From: a bacterium
GTDB lineage: Bacteria; Desulfobacterota; Binatia; HRBIN30; CADEER01
NCBI GenBank assembly: GCA_030430165.1
Contig: JAUIGL010000043.1
Coordinates: 1-53,129, forward strand
Direction of reading: 5' to 3'
DNA: 53,129 nt
A program made the position numbers and the translations under genes. Below the pieces are notes generated by a model. That model was given only the letters and a program-made list of their open reading frames with translations, was not told the origin of the DNA and made no database searches. This document shows, piece by piece, positions 32,944 to 41,251 of the stretch. Positions within the stretch are counted from its first letter, which is position 1. Every line of letters starts with the position of its first letter.

Positions 32944-34008
32944 ATGGATGTCGGACTGCTGGTGATCTTTCAGAACTACCTCGGGCGCGGCACGGACGAC
33001 GACATGGTCGCAGCCGAGCTCGCCCTCGCCGAGCTCGCCGAGGACAGCGGCTTCGACAAGTTCTGGGCGGCCGAGCACCACTTCACCGACTACTCCGCGT
33101 GCCCGGACAACATCCAGTATCTCAGCTACATCGCCGGCCGCACCTCGAGCATCAAGCTCGGCACCGGCGCGGTGATCGTGCCCTGGAACTCGCCGATCCG
33201 GGTGGCCGAGAAGATGGCCTTCCTCGACTACCTTTCGGCAGGGCGCGCCGTGCTCGGCCTCGGCCGCGGCCTCGCCCGGCGCGAGTACGAGAGCTTCGGC
33301 ATCGACATGGGAGAGTCGCGCGAACGCTTCGACGAGGCGGCGAAGATGATCATCGACGCGCTCGAAACCGGCGTCATCGAAGGAAGCGGACCGTTCTACC
33401 CGCAGAAACGGACCGAGATCCGTCCGCGCCCGCAGGCGAGCTTTCGCGACCGCCTGTACGCAGTCGGCATGTCGCCCGAATCGGTCGAACAAGCGGCGCT
33501 CCTCGGCGCCCGACTGATGATCTTCTCACAGCAGCCGTGGGAGCTCTTTGCCGAGGGATCGTGGGCGTCGTTCACCAAGACCTGGGCCAGCGCGCACGAA
33601 GGTCCGCCACCACCGCCGCTCACCGGCGACCTCATGTTCTGCCACCGCGACCCGGACGTCGCGCGTGAAAAAGGCCGGGAGTACATGGCCAACTACTTCC
33701 TGACCATCGTCAACCATTACGAAATCATGAGCGAGCACTTCAAATCGGCGAAGGGGTACGACTACTACGCCACCGCCGGTGAGCTGTTCCGCGAGGTCGG
33801 TATCGAGAGCTCGGTCGAAACCTACTGCGACGTCCAATCCTACGGAACGCCGGAACAAATCCTGGAGAAGCTCTCGGCGCGGCGCGGCCTGCTCGGCGAC
33901 TTCGAGCTGACCATGATCGTCAACTACGGTGGCATGCCCTACGACGAGATGAGCTCCAGCGTCGAGCTCTTCGCCAAGGAAGTGCTGCCCGAGCTGCACA
34001 AGTGGTGA
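32944..34008 (+). CDS. LLM-class flavin-dependent oxidoreductase (luciferase-like)
   Basis: 354 residues, TIM-barrel bacterial-luciferase family: opening strand MDVGLLVIFQNYLG, then SGFDKFWAAEHHFTDYSACPD, LGTGAVIVPWNSPIRVAEKMAFLDYLSAGRAVLGLGRG and the later LYAVGMSPESVEQAALLGA. Members use FMNH2 (or F420) and often O2 to oxidise aldehydes, alkanes, sulfonates or other organic compounds. No flavin reductase is adjacent. Substrate unknown. It is divergent from the tetR operon, so the same operator region may also influence it. AGAGG lies close to the start. Confidence 0.9.
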   Translation: MDVGLLVIFQNYLGRGTDDDMVAAELALAELAEDSGFDKFWAAEHHFTDYSACPDNIQYLSYIAGRTSSIKLGTGAVIVPWNSPIRVAEKMAFLDYLSAGRAVLGLGRGLARREYESFGIDMGESRERFDEAAKMIIDALETGVIEGSGPFYPQKRTEIRPRPQASFRDRLYAVGMSPESVEQAALLGARLMIFSQQPWELFAEGSWASFTKTWASAHEGPPPPPLTGDLMFCHRDPDVAREKGREYMANYFLTIVNHYEIMSEHFKSAKGYDYYATAGELFREVGIESSVETYCDVQSYGTPEQILEKLSARRGLLGDFELTMIVNYGGMPYDEMSSSVELFAKEVLPELHKW

Positions 34009-34047
34009 CGGCACGCGACGGATCGCCCGCCGCTCGCTCGCGGCAGC

Positions 34048-34479
34048 TCAGCTGAAGTCCTCCGCAGTATGCTTCATCATCGCCTCGACGAACCACTCGG
34101 GGAACTGCCCGACGAAGCTGTTCATGTCCCAGTAGTCGCTCCACTTGGCGACCTTGCCGTCCTTCATCTCGTGCATCGTGGCGAACTGATTGGTGGCCTT
34201 CTCGCCGGTGCGAAACGTCCACACTTCGGTGTGATCGAGAAACACCACGTCCCCTTCACAAACCAGGTGATGCACCGTGTGCTGGTGATCGCTGAGGTGG
34301 TCGAAGGCAATCCTCAGCCGCTTGACGACGTTCTCGCGGCCGCGCGCGCCGGGATCGTCGCTCGGAACGTCCTCGTAGTGCACGTCTTCGTGCAAGCAGC
34401 TCTTCAGCGTCTCCCAGTCCATCGCACTGAGCGCCGCCCACATGGACTCCACGGTCTTCCTGTTCTGCTCGATCGACAT
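34048..34479 (-). CDS. NTF2-like (SnoaL type) protein
   Basis: 143 residues from the ATG at 34479 with AGGAGGAG ahead. The cone-shaped NTF2 fold is indicated by the opening helix VESMWAALSAMDWETLKSCLHEDVHYEDVP, then HQHTVHHLVCEGDVVFLDHTEVWTF, FATMHEMKDGKVAKWSDYWDMNSF. The family holds small hydrophobic ligands and includes polyketide cyclases, limonene-epoxide hydrolases and steroid isomerases. Asp and His residues line the likely pocket, but the reaction cannot be named. It is downstream of the UbiB gene on the same strand (53-base gap). Confidence 0.82.
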   Translation of the reverse strand: MSIEQNRKTVESMWAALSAMDWETLKSCLHEDVHYEDVPSDDPGARGRENVVKRLRIAFDHLSDHQHTVHHLVCEGDVVFLDHTEVWTFRTGEKATNQFATMHEMKDGKVAKWSDYWDMNSFVGQFPEWFVEAMMKHTAEDFS

Positions 34480-34532
34480 GTCTCCTCCTACGCCGGTTCG
34501 CAGCGGAACCGGCCGTTCCCCGGGCGGCGCCC

Positions 34533-36224
34533 TCAGCGCCGGGTTCCGCCCATCGAGATGGCGGCGAAGCCCGCCGCCAAAACAAAGAACAGCAGCGCGC
34601 CGAGCGGCACTCCAAACAGCAAAGCCTCGCCCGAGTCCAGGGTCAGCACACCGCACAACGCCGCCGCCGCGGCGAGCAGTGCCTGCCGATTGCGCCGCTG
34701 CGCAGTGCTGTATCGCCGATTCCACTCGCCGCCACGCTGGTGGGCGCGCTCCAGGCCCTTCTCGGCCGACCGCAAATACGAAAGCGTGCCGCGCGCGATC
34801 TGCTGGATATCCCCTGCCGCGCCCGACAGCTCGCGCAGGAGATTGTAGCCGGACTGCACCAGCCGTTCCGGCTCGTAGCGCTGCGCCGTCAATGCCGCCA
34901 GCCGCGGCCGCGCGACCGCCAACACGTCGAGGTCCGGCACCAGCTGCTTGGCGACGCCCTCCATGGTGATCACCGCCTTGAAGGTCATCGTGTAATCGGG
35001 CGGCATGCGCACTTTGTGCTCGAGCGCCAACCCGATCAGGTCGCCGAAGAAAGCGCCGAGCTCGATCTCGCTCATCTTCTTGTCGGCGAAGCGTCGCTCG
35101 AGAACCTCGACGACATCGGCCTCGAACGCCGGATACCCCTCACCGCCTGGCAATTCGTCGGCCAGGCGCCAGCAGATACGCGCCACCCCGGCGTAGTCGG
35201 AGCTCGCCAGGGCGACCATCGTGTCCACCAGGTAATCGCGCTGGCTCGGCGTCAGCCGCCCGCACAACCCGAAGTCGAGAAAGCACAGGGTTGCGTCGGC
35301 GCGCACCAACAGATTTCCCGGATGCAGATCGCCGTGGAAGAACCCGTCCTCGAAGATCATCTTCAGCACCGAGTCGATGCCGGTGCGGACCACTCGCTCG
35401 ACGTCGATCTGGGCGGGGTCGAGCGCGTTCAACTTGACGCCGTCGATGCGCTCCATCGTCAGCACCCGCGAGGTGCACAACGCGTCGTAGGTCGCCGGAA
35501 AACACACGCCTTCGTATCCCGTGAAGTTCGCTCGGAAGCGCGCGATGTTGTCGAGCTCGTTGTGAAAGTCGAGCTCCTTGCGGATGGCGCGGGCAAACTG
35601 GTTGACGATTCCGGTCGGTGTGTAGACCTCGGCCTCGGGAAAGTTGCGCTCCAACGCTGCCGCCAGAAATCGCATGATCTCCAGATCGGCCTCGATCTTC
35701 TCTCGCTGACCCGGTCGCTGCAGCTTGACGACGACGCGCTCGGCGGAGCCGCGTAGGCGCGCTCCGTGCACCTGAGCGATCGACGCGCAGGCGATCGGCT
35801 CGGTCTCGAAGTCTTCGAACAACGCATCGACCGCGGCCCCCAGCTCGGAGGCGAGGATGCCCTCGACCGTGGACCAGGGCATCGCCGGGACGTCGTCCTG
35901 CAGAGTTTCGAGCTCGGCAATCAGCTCCGGCGGCAACAAGTCGGGGCGGGTCGACAGAATCTGACCGAGCTTGACGAAGGTCGGGCCGAGATCGTGGATC
36001 GCCAGCACGACGCGCCGTTCGAGCGGCAGGTCGTCCGCCTCGACCGAGGTCAGCTCGAAGATCTTCTTGATCGCCCAGCTTTCATCGAGATTCAGCTCCC
36101 GCACCAGCGCGCCGAAACCGTGCCGCACCAGCACGGTCAAGATCTGGCGGAACCGATTGGCATCCCGAATCAGCGACTCGCCAGTGCGGTAACTGTCGTA
36201 TGCGCGGCGCAGGGCGGTGGTCAT
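34533..36224 (-). CDS. ubiB: UbiB/ABC1/AarF-family atypical kinase
   Basis: 563 residues from the ATG at 36224 (a TTG nine codons earlier has no SD). The family signatures are present: KLGQILSTRPDLLP (KxGQ motif), the Ala-rich loop ACASIAQVHGA, VVVKLQRPG, the catalytic FFHGDLHPGNLLV and the metal-binding FLDFGLCGRL. Two C-terminal membrane helices (ALLAAAAALCGVLTL and LGALLFFVLAAGFAAI) anchor it. UbiB proteins are needed for ubiquinone synthesis, apparently as ATPases that help extract the lipid precursors; related members act in other isoprenoid-lipid handling. No ubi gene is close. Confidence 0.9.
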   Translation of the reverse strand: MTTALRRAYDSYRTGESLIRDANRFRQILTVLVRHGFGALVRELNLDESWAIKKIFELTSVEADDLPLERRVVLAIHDLGPTFVKLGQILSTRPDLLPPELIAELETLQDDVPAMPWSTVEGILASELGAAVDALFEDFETEPIACASIAQVHGARLRGSAERVVVKLQRPGQREKIEADLEIMRFLAAALERNFPEAEVYTPTGIVNQFARAIRKELDFHNELDNIARFRANFTGYEGVCFPATYDALCTSRVLTMERIDGVKLNALDPAQIDVERVVRTGIDSVLKMIFEDGFFHGDLHPGNLLVRADATLCFLDFGLCGRLTPSQRDYLVDTMVALASSDYAGVARICWRLADELPGGEGYPAFEADVVEVLERRFADKKMSEIELGAFFGDLIGLALEHKVRMPPDYTMTFKAVITMEGVAKQLVPDLDVLAVARPRLAALTAQRYEPERLVQSGYNLLRELSGAAGDIQQIARGTLSYLRSAEKGLERAHQRGGEWNRRYSTAQRRNRQALLAAAAALCGVLTLDSGEALLFGVPLGALLFFVLAAGFAAISMGGTRR

Positions 36225-36308
36225 TTCACTGGGCCTAGGAGTTGCTTCCAAAACCGGACAGGCACCGAGTCACGCGGCGGTTCCATCTTCGAGGACGACA
36301 CTAAGCAG

Positions 36309-38528
36309 CTAGCGACCGCGAACGCCAACGACCCGGAACAGTCCGAGTGTCGCCGACCGGGGGTAGCGTCCGCCGTGGTCGACGAAGGTCTCGACCAACC
36401 CGACCTCGCGGCTCTCGACGAGCTCGAGCGCCAGCTGCCTCTCGAGGAGCTGGCACGCTTCCACCAAACAAGCGCCGCCGGACGCCCACCGACCGTCGTT
36501 CCTACATTCTCCGGGCACTCCGTCCTGGTGCAGATAACAGGGCGCGGCGCGAACGTAGTAGACGCACTCGTCGCTGCGCGCCGCGCCCAGGCAATCCTCG
36601 TTCCTGCAGTCGAGCACCCGCATGCCCGGCAGCACCTGGGCGAAATCGTGAATGCCGTCGTCGCGGGGCGGCGGCACGGTCAGCAAGGCACAGTCCGAGC
36701 GTACGCCTCCAGCCGGCGCCAGGTTGTCGCGAACCAGCGAATACTCCTGGTTGAAGGAGTACGGCACCGTCAGGATGCGCGCATTCTGAATCGTCACGAT
36801 CGCCGCCAAGGCCGCGCCCACTGTGACCATCAGCGAACGCACCGTCCCGGATCGAGACCAGGAGACCAACACGGCATACACGCCGACTCCGGCGAGCAGC
36901 GCCTGCAGCGCCATCGCCGGGACCAATCGGTGCAGGGTCACGGGGCCGACCACTTCGACAACCGGAGCCAGCGCCAGCAGGCTGGCGGCGAACAACCCTG
37001 GCCCAAGCCACCCGCCGGTGAGCAGCGGCGACAACACTCCGACAACCAGACACGCCGCGTATGGCCGGCCGAGGAGCGTCTCCGGATTCAACAGCGCCGC
37101 CAGCGATGGCAGGGTCGGAACGTTGTTCACATTCGCGGGAAGAAACAACGCCAGGTGCAAGGCGATCAGCGCGGCGCACACAACCCCGATCGCCAAGCCG
37201 GCCTTGCCGTGGCGCCGCAACGACGACAGCAACACCGCCGGATTCGACATCAGCAGCGAGCCCAGCAGATAGACCGCGCCCTCGACCCGCATCGTAGCCG
37301 CCGCGGTGACCAGCAAAGCGCCGCCGGCGAGCGGCCAGGGGCTACGCGGGGGCGACGCGAGCAACGCCATGCCGAAGAACCACGAGCTCAGCATGAGCGA
37401 ATCGGGGCCGTCGGTCGGCGCCATGCGCGCGACGGCGGGATGCAGCGCCAGGAAGAGTCCCGCCAATACGCCGGCAGCGCGGCTCTGCATGCGCCGCCGC
37501 ACGAACAGGTACGCAAAGCCGCAGGCAAACGCCCCGAGCACACCGTTCAGGTGCATCGTAAGCCGATGCGGATCCGGCGCGATCGGAAGATACACCAGCT
37601 GGAGGAACGGATAGACGAACGAGTGCTTGTCGATCGCGAGGCTGACGAAGCGAATCTCGATCTCCTGCACCGAGTGCAGCGCCACCCCCTCGCGCAGCAA
37701 TAGCCCGACCGCGACCGGAACCAGACCGACCCAATCCGACCGGCCCACTCCTGCGAATCCGAACGCGCCGGTTGCCGCGAGCCAATAGAGGCATCCGACG
37801 GCCAAGACGCCCCATCGCATCAGCGTCAGGTTGTCCGGCGCGCCCAACGGGGGAACGCTGTGCCCCACCACGAAAGCGAGGGCGACGATCCCGGCAGCGC
37901 GAACCAGCGTGATCGGCGCCGGGAATACGTGCCACCATAGGAAAGCGCAGAAGACCACCGCGACGATGGAGAGGCCCCAGGGCAAGTCTTGCGGCGGGGT
38001 CGTCGTCGAGACCCAGGCGAGCGAGCTTCCCCTCTCGGCGACGCGCGACTCGAGAGCTCGCAAGAGCGCGGCCGGCGGCGCACCGGCAACCACCTCGAGC
38101 GTCAAGCCTTTCGGTGCGCCCGCATTCCAGCCGATGGCAGCGACCGGGCGCAGGAGAAGAACGATCTCAGCGGCGTCACATGCGTAGAACACACGCGCCT
38201 GGTCGAGCTCGATCGCCCCTCCGGTGAAGCGACATCGATCCGGCAAAGGCGCGCCCCGGCCCATGATCTCCGCGATCGCATCACCCTGGTCGGGCGCGAG
38301 CACGTACTTCGACGCCGCTGCCGAAGCACCCGTCTGACAGAAACAGACCACAAAGGCGACCAGCAGCAGCATCAACGCCAGTACTCGTGGCGCCGTGCGC
38401 CCGATTCTCGCCAGAACCATCGGGCGACGAGCAAGGAAGCCGCAAACGCCGTCTTGGGAAGCTCCGCTCGTCCGATCCGCGGAGCGCCGGTTCGCGCTCC
38501 GCGGAGGCCGAGCAGGGTTCCTTGACAT
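36309..38528 (-). CDS. GT-C membrane glycosyltransferase (PMT/ArnT type), large N-terminal region
   Basis: 739 residues if started at the ATG at 38528; the ATG at 38420 just before the first helix (RVLALMLLLVAFVVCF) is an alternative, and neither has a clear SD. There are about 11 helices. The core LPIAPDPHRLTMHLNGVLGAFACGFAYLFVRRR and AGLFLALHPAVARMAPTDGPDSLMLSSW resembles glycosyltransferases that take sugar from polyprenyl-phosphate at the periplasmic face. An unusual periplasmic segment (about residues 60-165) sits between the first two helices. The C-terminal 120 residues carry nine or so cysteines (CRNEDCLGAARSDEC, CYLHQDGVPGEC), probably disulfide-bonded. Acceptor and sugar unknown. 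Confidence 0.75.
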   Translation of the reverse strand: MSRNPARPPRSANRRSADRTSGASQDGVCGFLARRPMVLARIGRTAPRVLALMLLLVAFVVCFCQTGASAAASKYVLAPDQGDAIAEIMGRGAPLPDRCRFTGGAIELDQARVFYACDAAEIVLLLRPVAAIGWNAGAPKGLTLEVVAGAPPAALLRALESRVAERGSSLAWVSTTTPPQDLPWGLSIVAVVFCAFLWWHVFPAPITLVRAAGIVALAFVVGHSVPPLGAPDNLTLMRWGVLAVGCLYWLAATGAFGFAGVGRSDWVGLVPVAVGLLLREGVALHSVQEIEIRFVSLAIDKHSFVYPFLQLVYLPIAPDPHRLTMHLNGVLGAFACGFAYLFVRRRMQSRAAGVLAGLFLALHPAVARMAPTDGPDSLMLSSWFFGMALLASPPRSPWPLAGGALLVTAAATMRVEGAVYLLGSLLMSNPAVLLSSLRRHGKAGLAIGVVCAALIALHLALFLPANVNNVPTLPSLAALLNPETLLGRPYAACLVVGVLSPLLTGGWLGPGLFAASLLALAPVVEVVGPVTLHRLVPAMALQALLAGVGVYAVLVSWSRSGTVRSLMVTVGAALAAIVTIQNARILTVPYSFNQEYSLVRDNLAPAGGVRSDCALLTVPPPRDDGIHDFAQVLPGMRVLDCRNEDCLGAARSDECVYYVRAAPCYLHQDGVPGECRNDGRWASGGACLVEACQLLERQLALELVESREVGLVETFVDHGGRYPRSATLGLFRVVGVRGR

Positions 38529-38557
38529 GGCGCGATTCCATAGCGAGGACTGAAGCG

Positions 38558-40222
38558 ATGTCAAATTCGGAGCCGCATCGCGCGTCCGCAACCCACGAAG
38601 TGCTCAACCAACCGCCGCCGCTACGCGACTACAACGTGTTCGAACGAGATCGCGCGCTGGTCGAGGCCGTCGATCGCGAGGGGGCGAGCTGGGCGCGGCA
38701 ACAGGTCGTCGAAATCGGCGAGATCGCCGGTGGTCGCGCCATCGACCTCGGCTTCCAGGCAAACCAGAACCCGCCGGTTCTCAAGACGCACGACCGCTAC
38801 GGACATCGTATCGACGAAGTCGAGTTCCATCCGGCGTGGCACGAGCTGATGCGAATCGCGGTCGGGCACGGCCTGCACGCGGTTCCCTGGCGCGATCCGC
38901 AACGCGGAGCCCACGTCGCCCGCGCCGCGATGTTCTCCACACTCTCTCAGGCCGAGGCAGGACACGGTTGCCCGATCTCGATGACCTACTCCGCGGTACC
39001 GGCGCTGCGCCTCCAGCCAGAGGTTGCCGACGAATGGCTGCCTCGGCTGACGTCCCTCGAATACGACCCCGCCTTCGCGCCGAGCGACCGCAAGTCGGGG
39101 GCGATCTGCGGCATGGCGATGACCGAAAAGCAGGGCGGCTCCGACGTCCGCGCCAACACCACCACCGCGCAACCAATCGGCGACGGCGGTCCGGGCGGTG
39201 AGTACGCGATCACCGGGCACAAGTGGTTCTGCTCGGCGCCGATGTCCGACGCCTTCCTGGTCCTCGCCAAGACCGGCAAGGGCATCTCCTGTTTCCTTCT
39301 GCCGAGATGGCTGCCCGACGGCACCCGCAACACCTTCCGCATCCAAAGGTTGAAGGACAAGCTCGGCAACCGCTCCAACGCGTCCTCGGAAGTCGAGTTC
39401 AATCGCTCGTGGGCGCGCATGATCGGCGAGGAGGGCCGCGGCGTTCCGACGATCATCGAGATGGTGAACCACACCCGCCTCGACTGCGTGATCGGCGCGA
39501 CCGCGATGATGCGCCACGCCACCGCCGAGGCGACTCACCACTGCGCTCATCGCGCCGCCTTCGGCAAGCAGCTGATCGAGCAGCCGCTGATGCAAAACGT
39601 TCTCGCCGATCTCTGCGTCGAATCCGAGGCTGCGACGGTCACCATGATGCGCCTGGCGCGCGCCTACGACGACGCCGAGGCCGACGAGAGCTCGCGTTCG
39701 TTCGCCCGACTCGCCACGGCGATCACCAAGTACTGGATCTGCAAGCGAACGCCGATGCAGGTCGTCGAGGCCCTCGAATGCCTGGGCGGCAACGGCTACG
39801 CCGAGGAGTCGGGCTTGCCGCGCATCTACCGCGAGGCGCCGCTCAACGGAATCTGGGAAGGCTCCGGCAACGTCATGTGTCTCGACGTGCTGCGCGCCAT
39901 CGGCCGCGACCCCAACGGCACCGAGCAATTCTTCGACGAGCTGGCGTTGGCGGGCGGAAGCGACGCCCGCTTCGACCTCTACCTCGAGCGCATGCGCGAC
40001 GGTCTCAACGACGTCGACGGCATCGAGCTGCGCGCCCGCCGCTTCGTCGAGCGCCTGGCGATTCTGTTCCAGGCGTCGCTACTGATGCGCCACGGCGACT
40101 CGGCCGTCGCCGAAGCCTATCTGGCAACCCGCATCGACGGCGACCGCGGCTATGCATTCGGCACCTTGCCGCGCCACATCGACTGCAAGACCATCATCGA
40201 CCGGGCGCGGCCCGAGGTTTGA
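38558..40222 (+). CDS. aidB: AidB-family acyl-CoA dehydrogenase-like flavoprotein
   Basis: 554 residues from the ATG at 38558 (GAGGA nine bases before). It matches E. coli AidB closely along its length: LNQPPPLRDYNVFERDRALVEAV, NPPVLKTHDRYGHRIDEVEFHPAWHELM, GMAMTEKQGGSDVRANT, HKWFCSAPMSDAFLVLA, RLKDKLGNRSNASSEVEF, RIYREAPLNGIWEGSGNVMCLDVLR. AidB is an FAD protein induced by alkylating agents; it binds DNA and is thought to protect it or to destroy alkylating compounds. Here it is 21 bases ahead of a haloalkane dehalogenase on the same strand, so the pair may both deal with alkyl halides. Confidence 0.93.
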   Translation: MSNSEPHRASATHEVLNQPPPLRDYNVFERDRALVEAVDREGASWARQQVVEIGEIAGGRAIDLGFQANQNPPVLKTHDRYGHRIDEVEFHPAWHELMRIAVGHGLHAVPWRDPQRGAHVARAAMFSTLSQAEAGHGCPISMTYSAVPALRLQPEVADEWLPRLTSLEYDPAFAPSDRKSGAICGMAMTEKQGGSDVRANTTTAQPIGDGGPGGEYAITGHKWFCSAPMSDAFLVLAKTGKGISCFLLPRWLPDGTRNTFRIQRLKDKLGNRSNASSEVEFNRSWARMIGEEGRGVPTIIEMVNHTRLDCVIGATAMMRHATAEATHHCAHRAAFGKQLIEQPLMQNVLADLCVESEAATVTMMRLARAYDDAEADESSRSFARLATAITKYWICKRTPMQVVEALECLGGNGYAEESGLPRIYREAPLNGIWEGSGNVMCLDVLRAIGRDPNGTEQFFDELALAGGSDARFDLYLERMRDGLNDVDGIELRARRFVERLAILFQASLLMRHGDSAVAEAYLATRIDGDRGYAFGTLPRHIDCKTIIDRARPEV

Positions 40223-40243
40223 ACGACGTCCGAGGAGGCGCGA

Positions 40244-41107
40244 ATGGCGTACGAGAAGAAGAAAGCGACGATCAAGGGCAAGCAGATGGCGTACATCGAG
40301 GTCGGCAGCGGCGACCCGATCGTCTTCCTGCACGGCAATCCGACCTCGTCGTACCTGTGGCGCAAGGTGATGCCGGCGCTCGAGGGAATGGGCCGCTTGA
40401 TCGCGCCCGATCTCATCGGCATGGGCGATTCCGACAAGCTCGACGACAGCGGGCCCGACTCCTACCGCTTCGTCGAGCATCGCGAGTACCTGCACGCGCT
40501 GCTCGACCATCTCGGCGTGAAGCAGAACGTCACCCTGGTCATCCACGACTGGGGCTCGGGGCTCGGCTTCGACTGGGCCAACCAGCACCGCGACGCGGTG
40601 CGCGGCATCGCCTATATGGAAGCGATCGTGCAACCCGTCACCTGGGATGATTGGCCAAAGGCCGCCAAAGACATCTTCCAGGGCTTCCGGTCGCCGAAGG
40701 GCGAGGAGATGGTACTGCAGCAGAACCTGTTCATCGAGGGCGTGCTGCCGACCTCGATCGCGCGCAAGCTGAGCGACGAAGAGATGAACGAATACCGCCG
40801 CCCGTTCGTCAACGCCGGCGAAGACCGCCGCCCCACCCTCACCTGGCCGCGCCAGATCCCGATCGAGGGCGAGCCCGCCGACGTCACCGAGATCGTCGCC
40901 AGCTACGGCGCCTGGCTCGAGAAGTCGGACGTTCCCAAGCTCTTCATCAACGCCGATCCGGGCGCAATCCTGCGCGGCGCCCCGCGCGAGTTCTGCCGCT
41001 CCTGGCCGAATCAGAAAGAGATCACCGTCAAGGGCATCCACTTCGTCCAGGAAGACTCCGGCGAAGAAATCGGCGCCGCGATCGCCGACTGGCTCAAAGA
41101 GATCTGA
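40244..41107 (+). CDS. dhaA: Haloalkane dehalogenase
   Basis: 288-codon frame, 287 residues; GAGGAGG before the ATG. Alpha/beta hydrolase with the complete HLD-II (LinB/DhaA) catalytic pentad: Asp102 nucleophile in [12 protein letters not shown], Glu126 (YMEAIVQP), His267 ([10 protein letters not shown]), and halide-holding Asn32 ([11 protein letters not shown]) and Trp103. It hydrolyses C-halogen bonds to alcohol, halide and proton in the cytoplasm. No signal peptide. It is in one transcription unit with aidB. Chain-length preference cannot be told from sequence alone. Confidence 0.94.
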   Translation: MAYEKKKATIKGKQMAYIEVGSGDPIVFLHGNPTSSYLWRKVMPALEGMGRLIAPDLIGMGDSDKLDDSGPDSYRFVEHREYLHALLDHLGVKQNVTLVIHDWGSGLGFDWANQHRDAVRGIAYMEAIVQPVTWDDWPKAAKDIFQGFRSPKGEEMVLQQNLFIEGVLPTSIARKLSDEEMNEYRRPFVNAGEDRRPTLTWPRQIPIEGEPADVTEIVASYGAWLEKSDVPKLFINADPGAILRGAPREFCRSWPNQKEITVKGIHFVQEDSGEEIGAAIADWLKEI

Positions 41108-41205
41108 CGAAGAGACACCAGATCAGAATCCTCAACATCGTCATCCGCCGGGGACTATCACCCCAGCGTCTGTCGGCTGAGGCGGTTCCGCTCCAGTTGG
41201 CGCGA

Positions 41206-41230
41206 CAGCGAGTGAGCGGTCGACTCGCTG
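41206..41230. terminator. Hairpin between convergent genes
   Basis: CAGCGAGT and ACTCGCTG form a perfect 8-bp stem with a 9-base loop in the 144 bases between the dehalogenase stop (41107) and the DUF2723 gene end (41252). No T-run follows on either strand, so termination would be weak or factor-assisted. Confidence 0.4.
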
Positions 41231-41251
41231 CGTATCCAGTCGGCCACACCT

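Noticed and set aside
41108..41251. A short minus-strand peptide frame (ADWIRSESTAHSLSRQLERN) in the gap after the dehalogenase
   Set aside because: No start codon with SD and no separate conserved feature; the region has a hairpin and is better read as a convergent-gene spacer.
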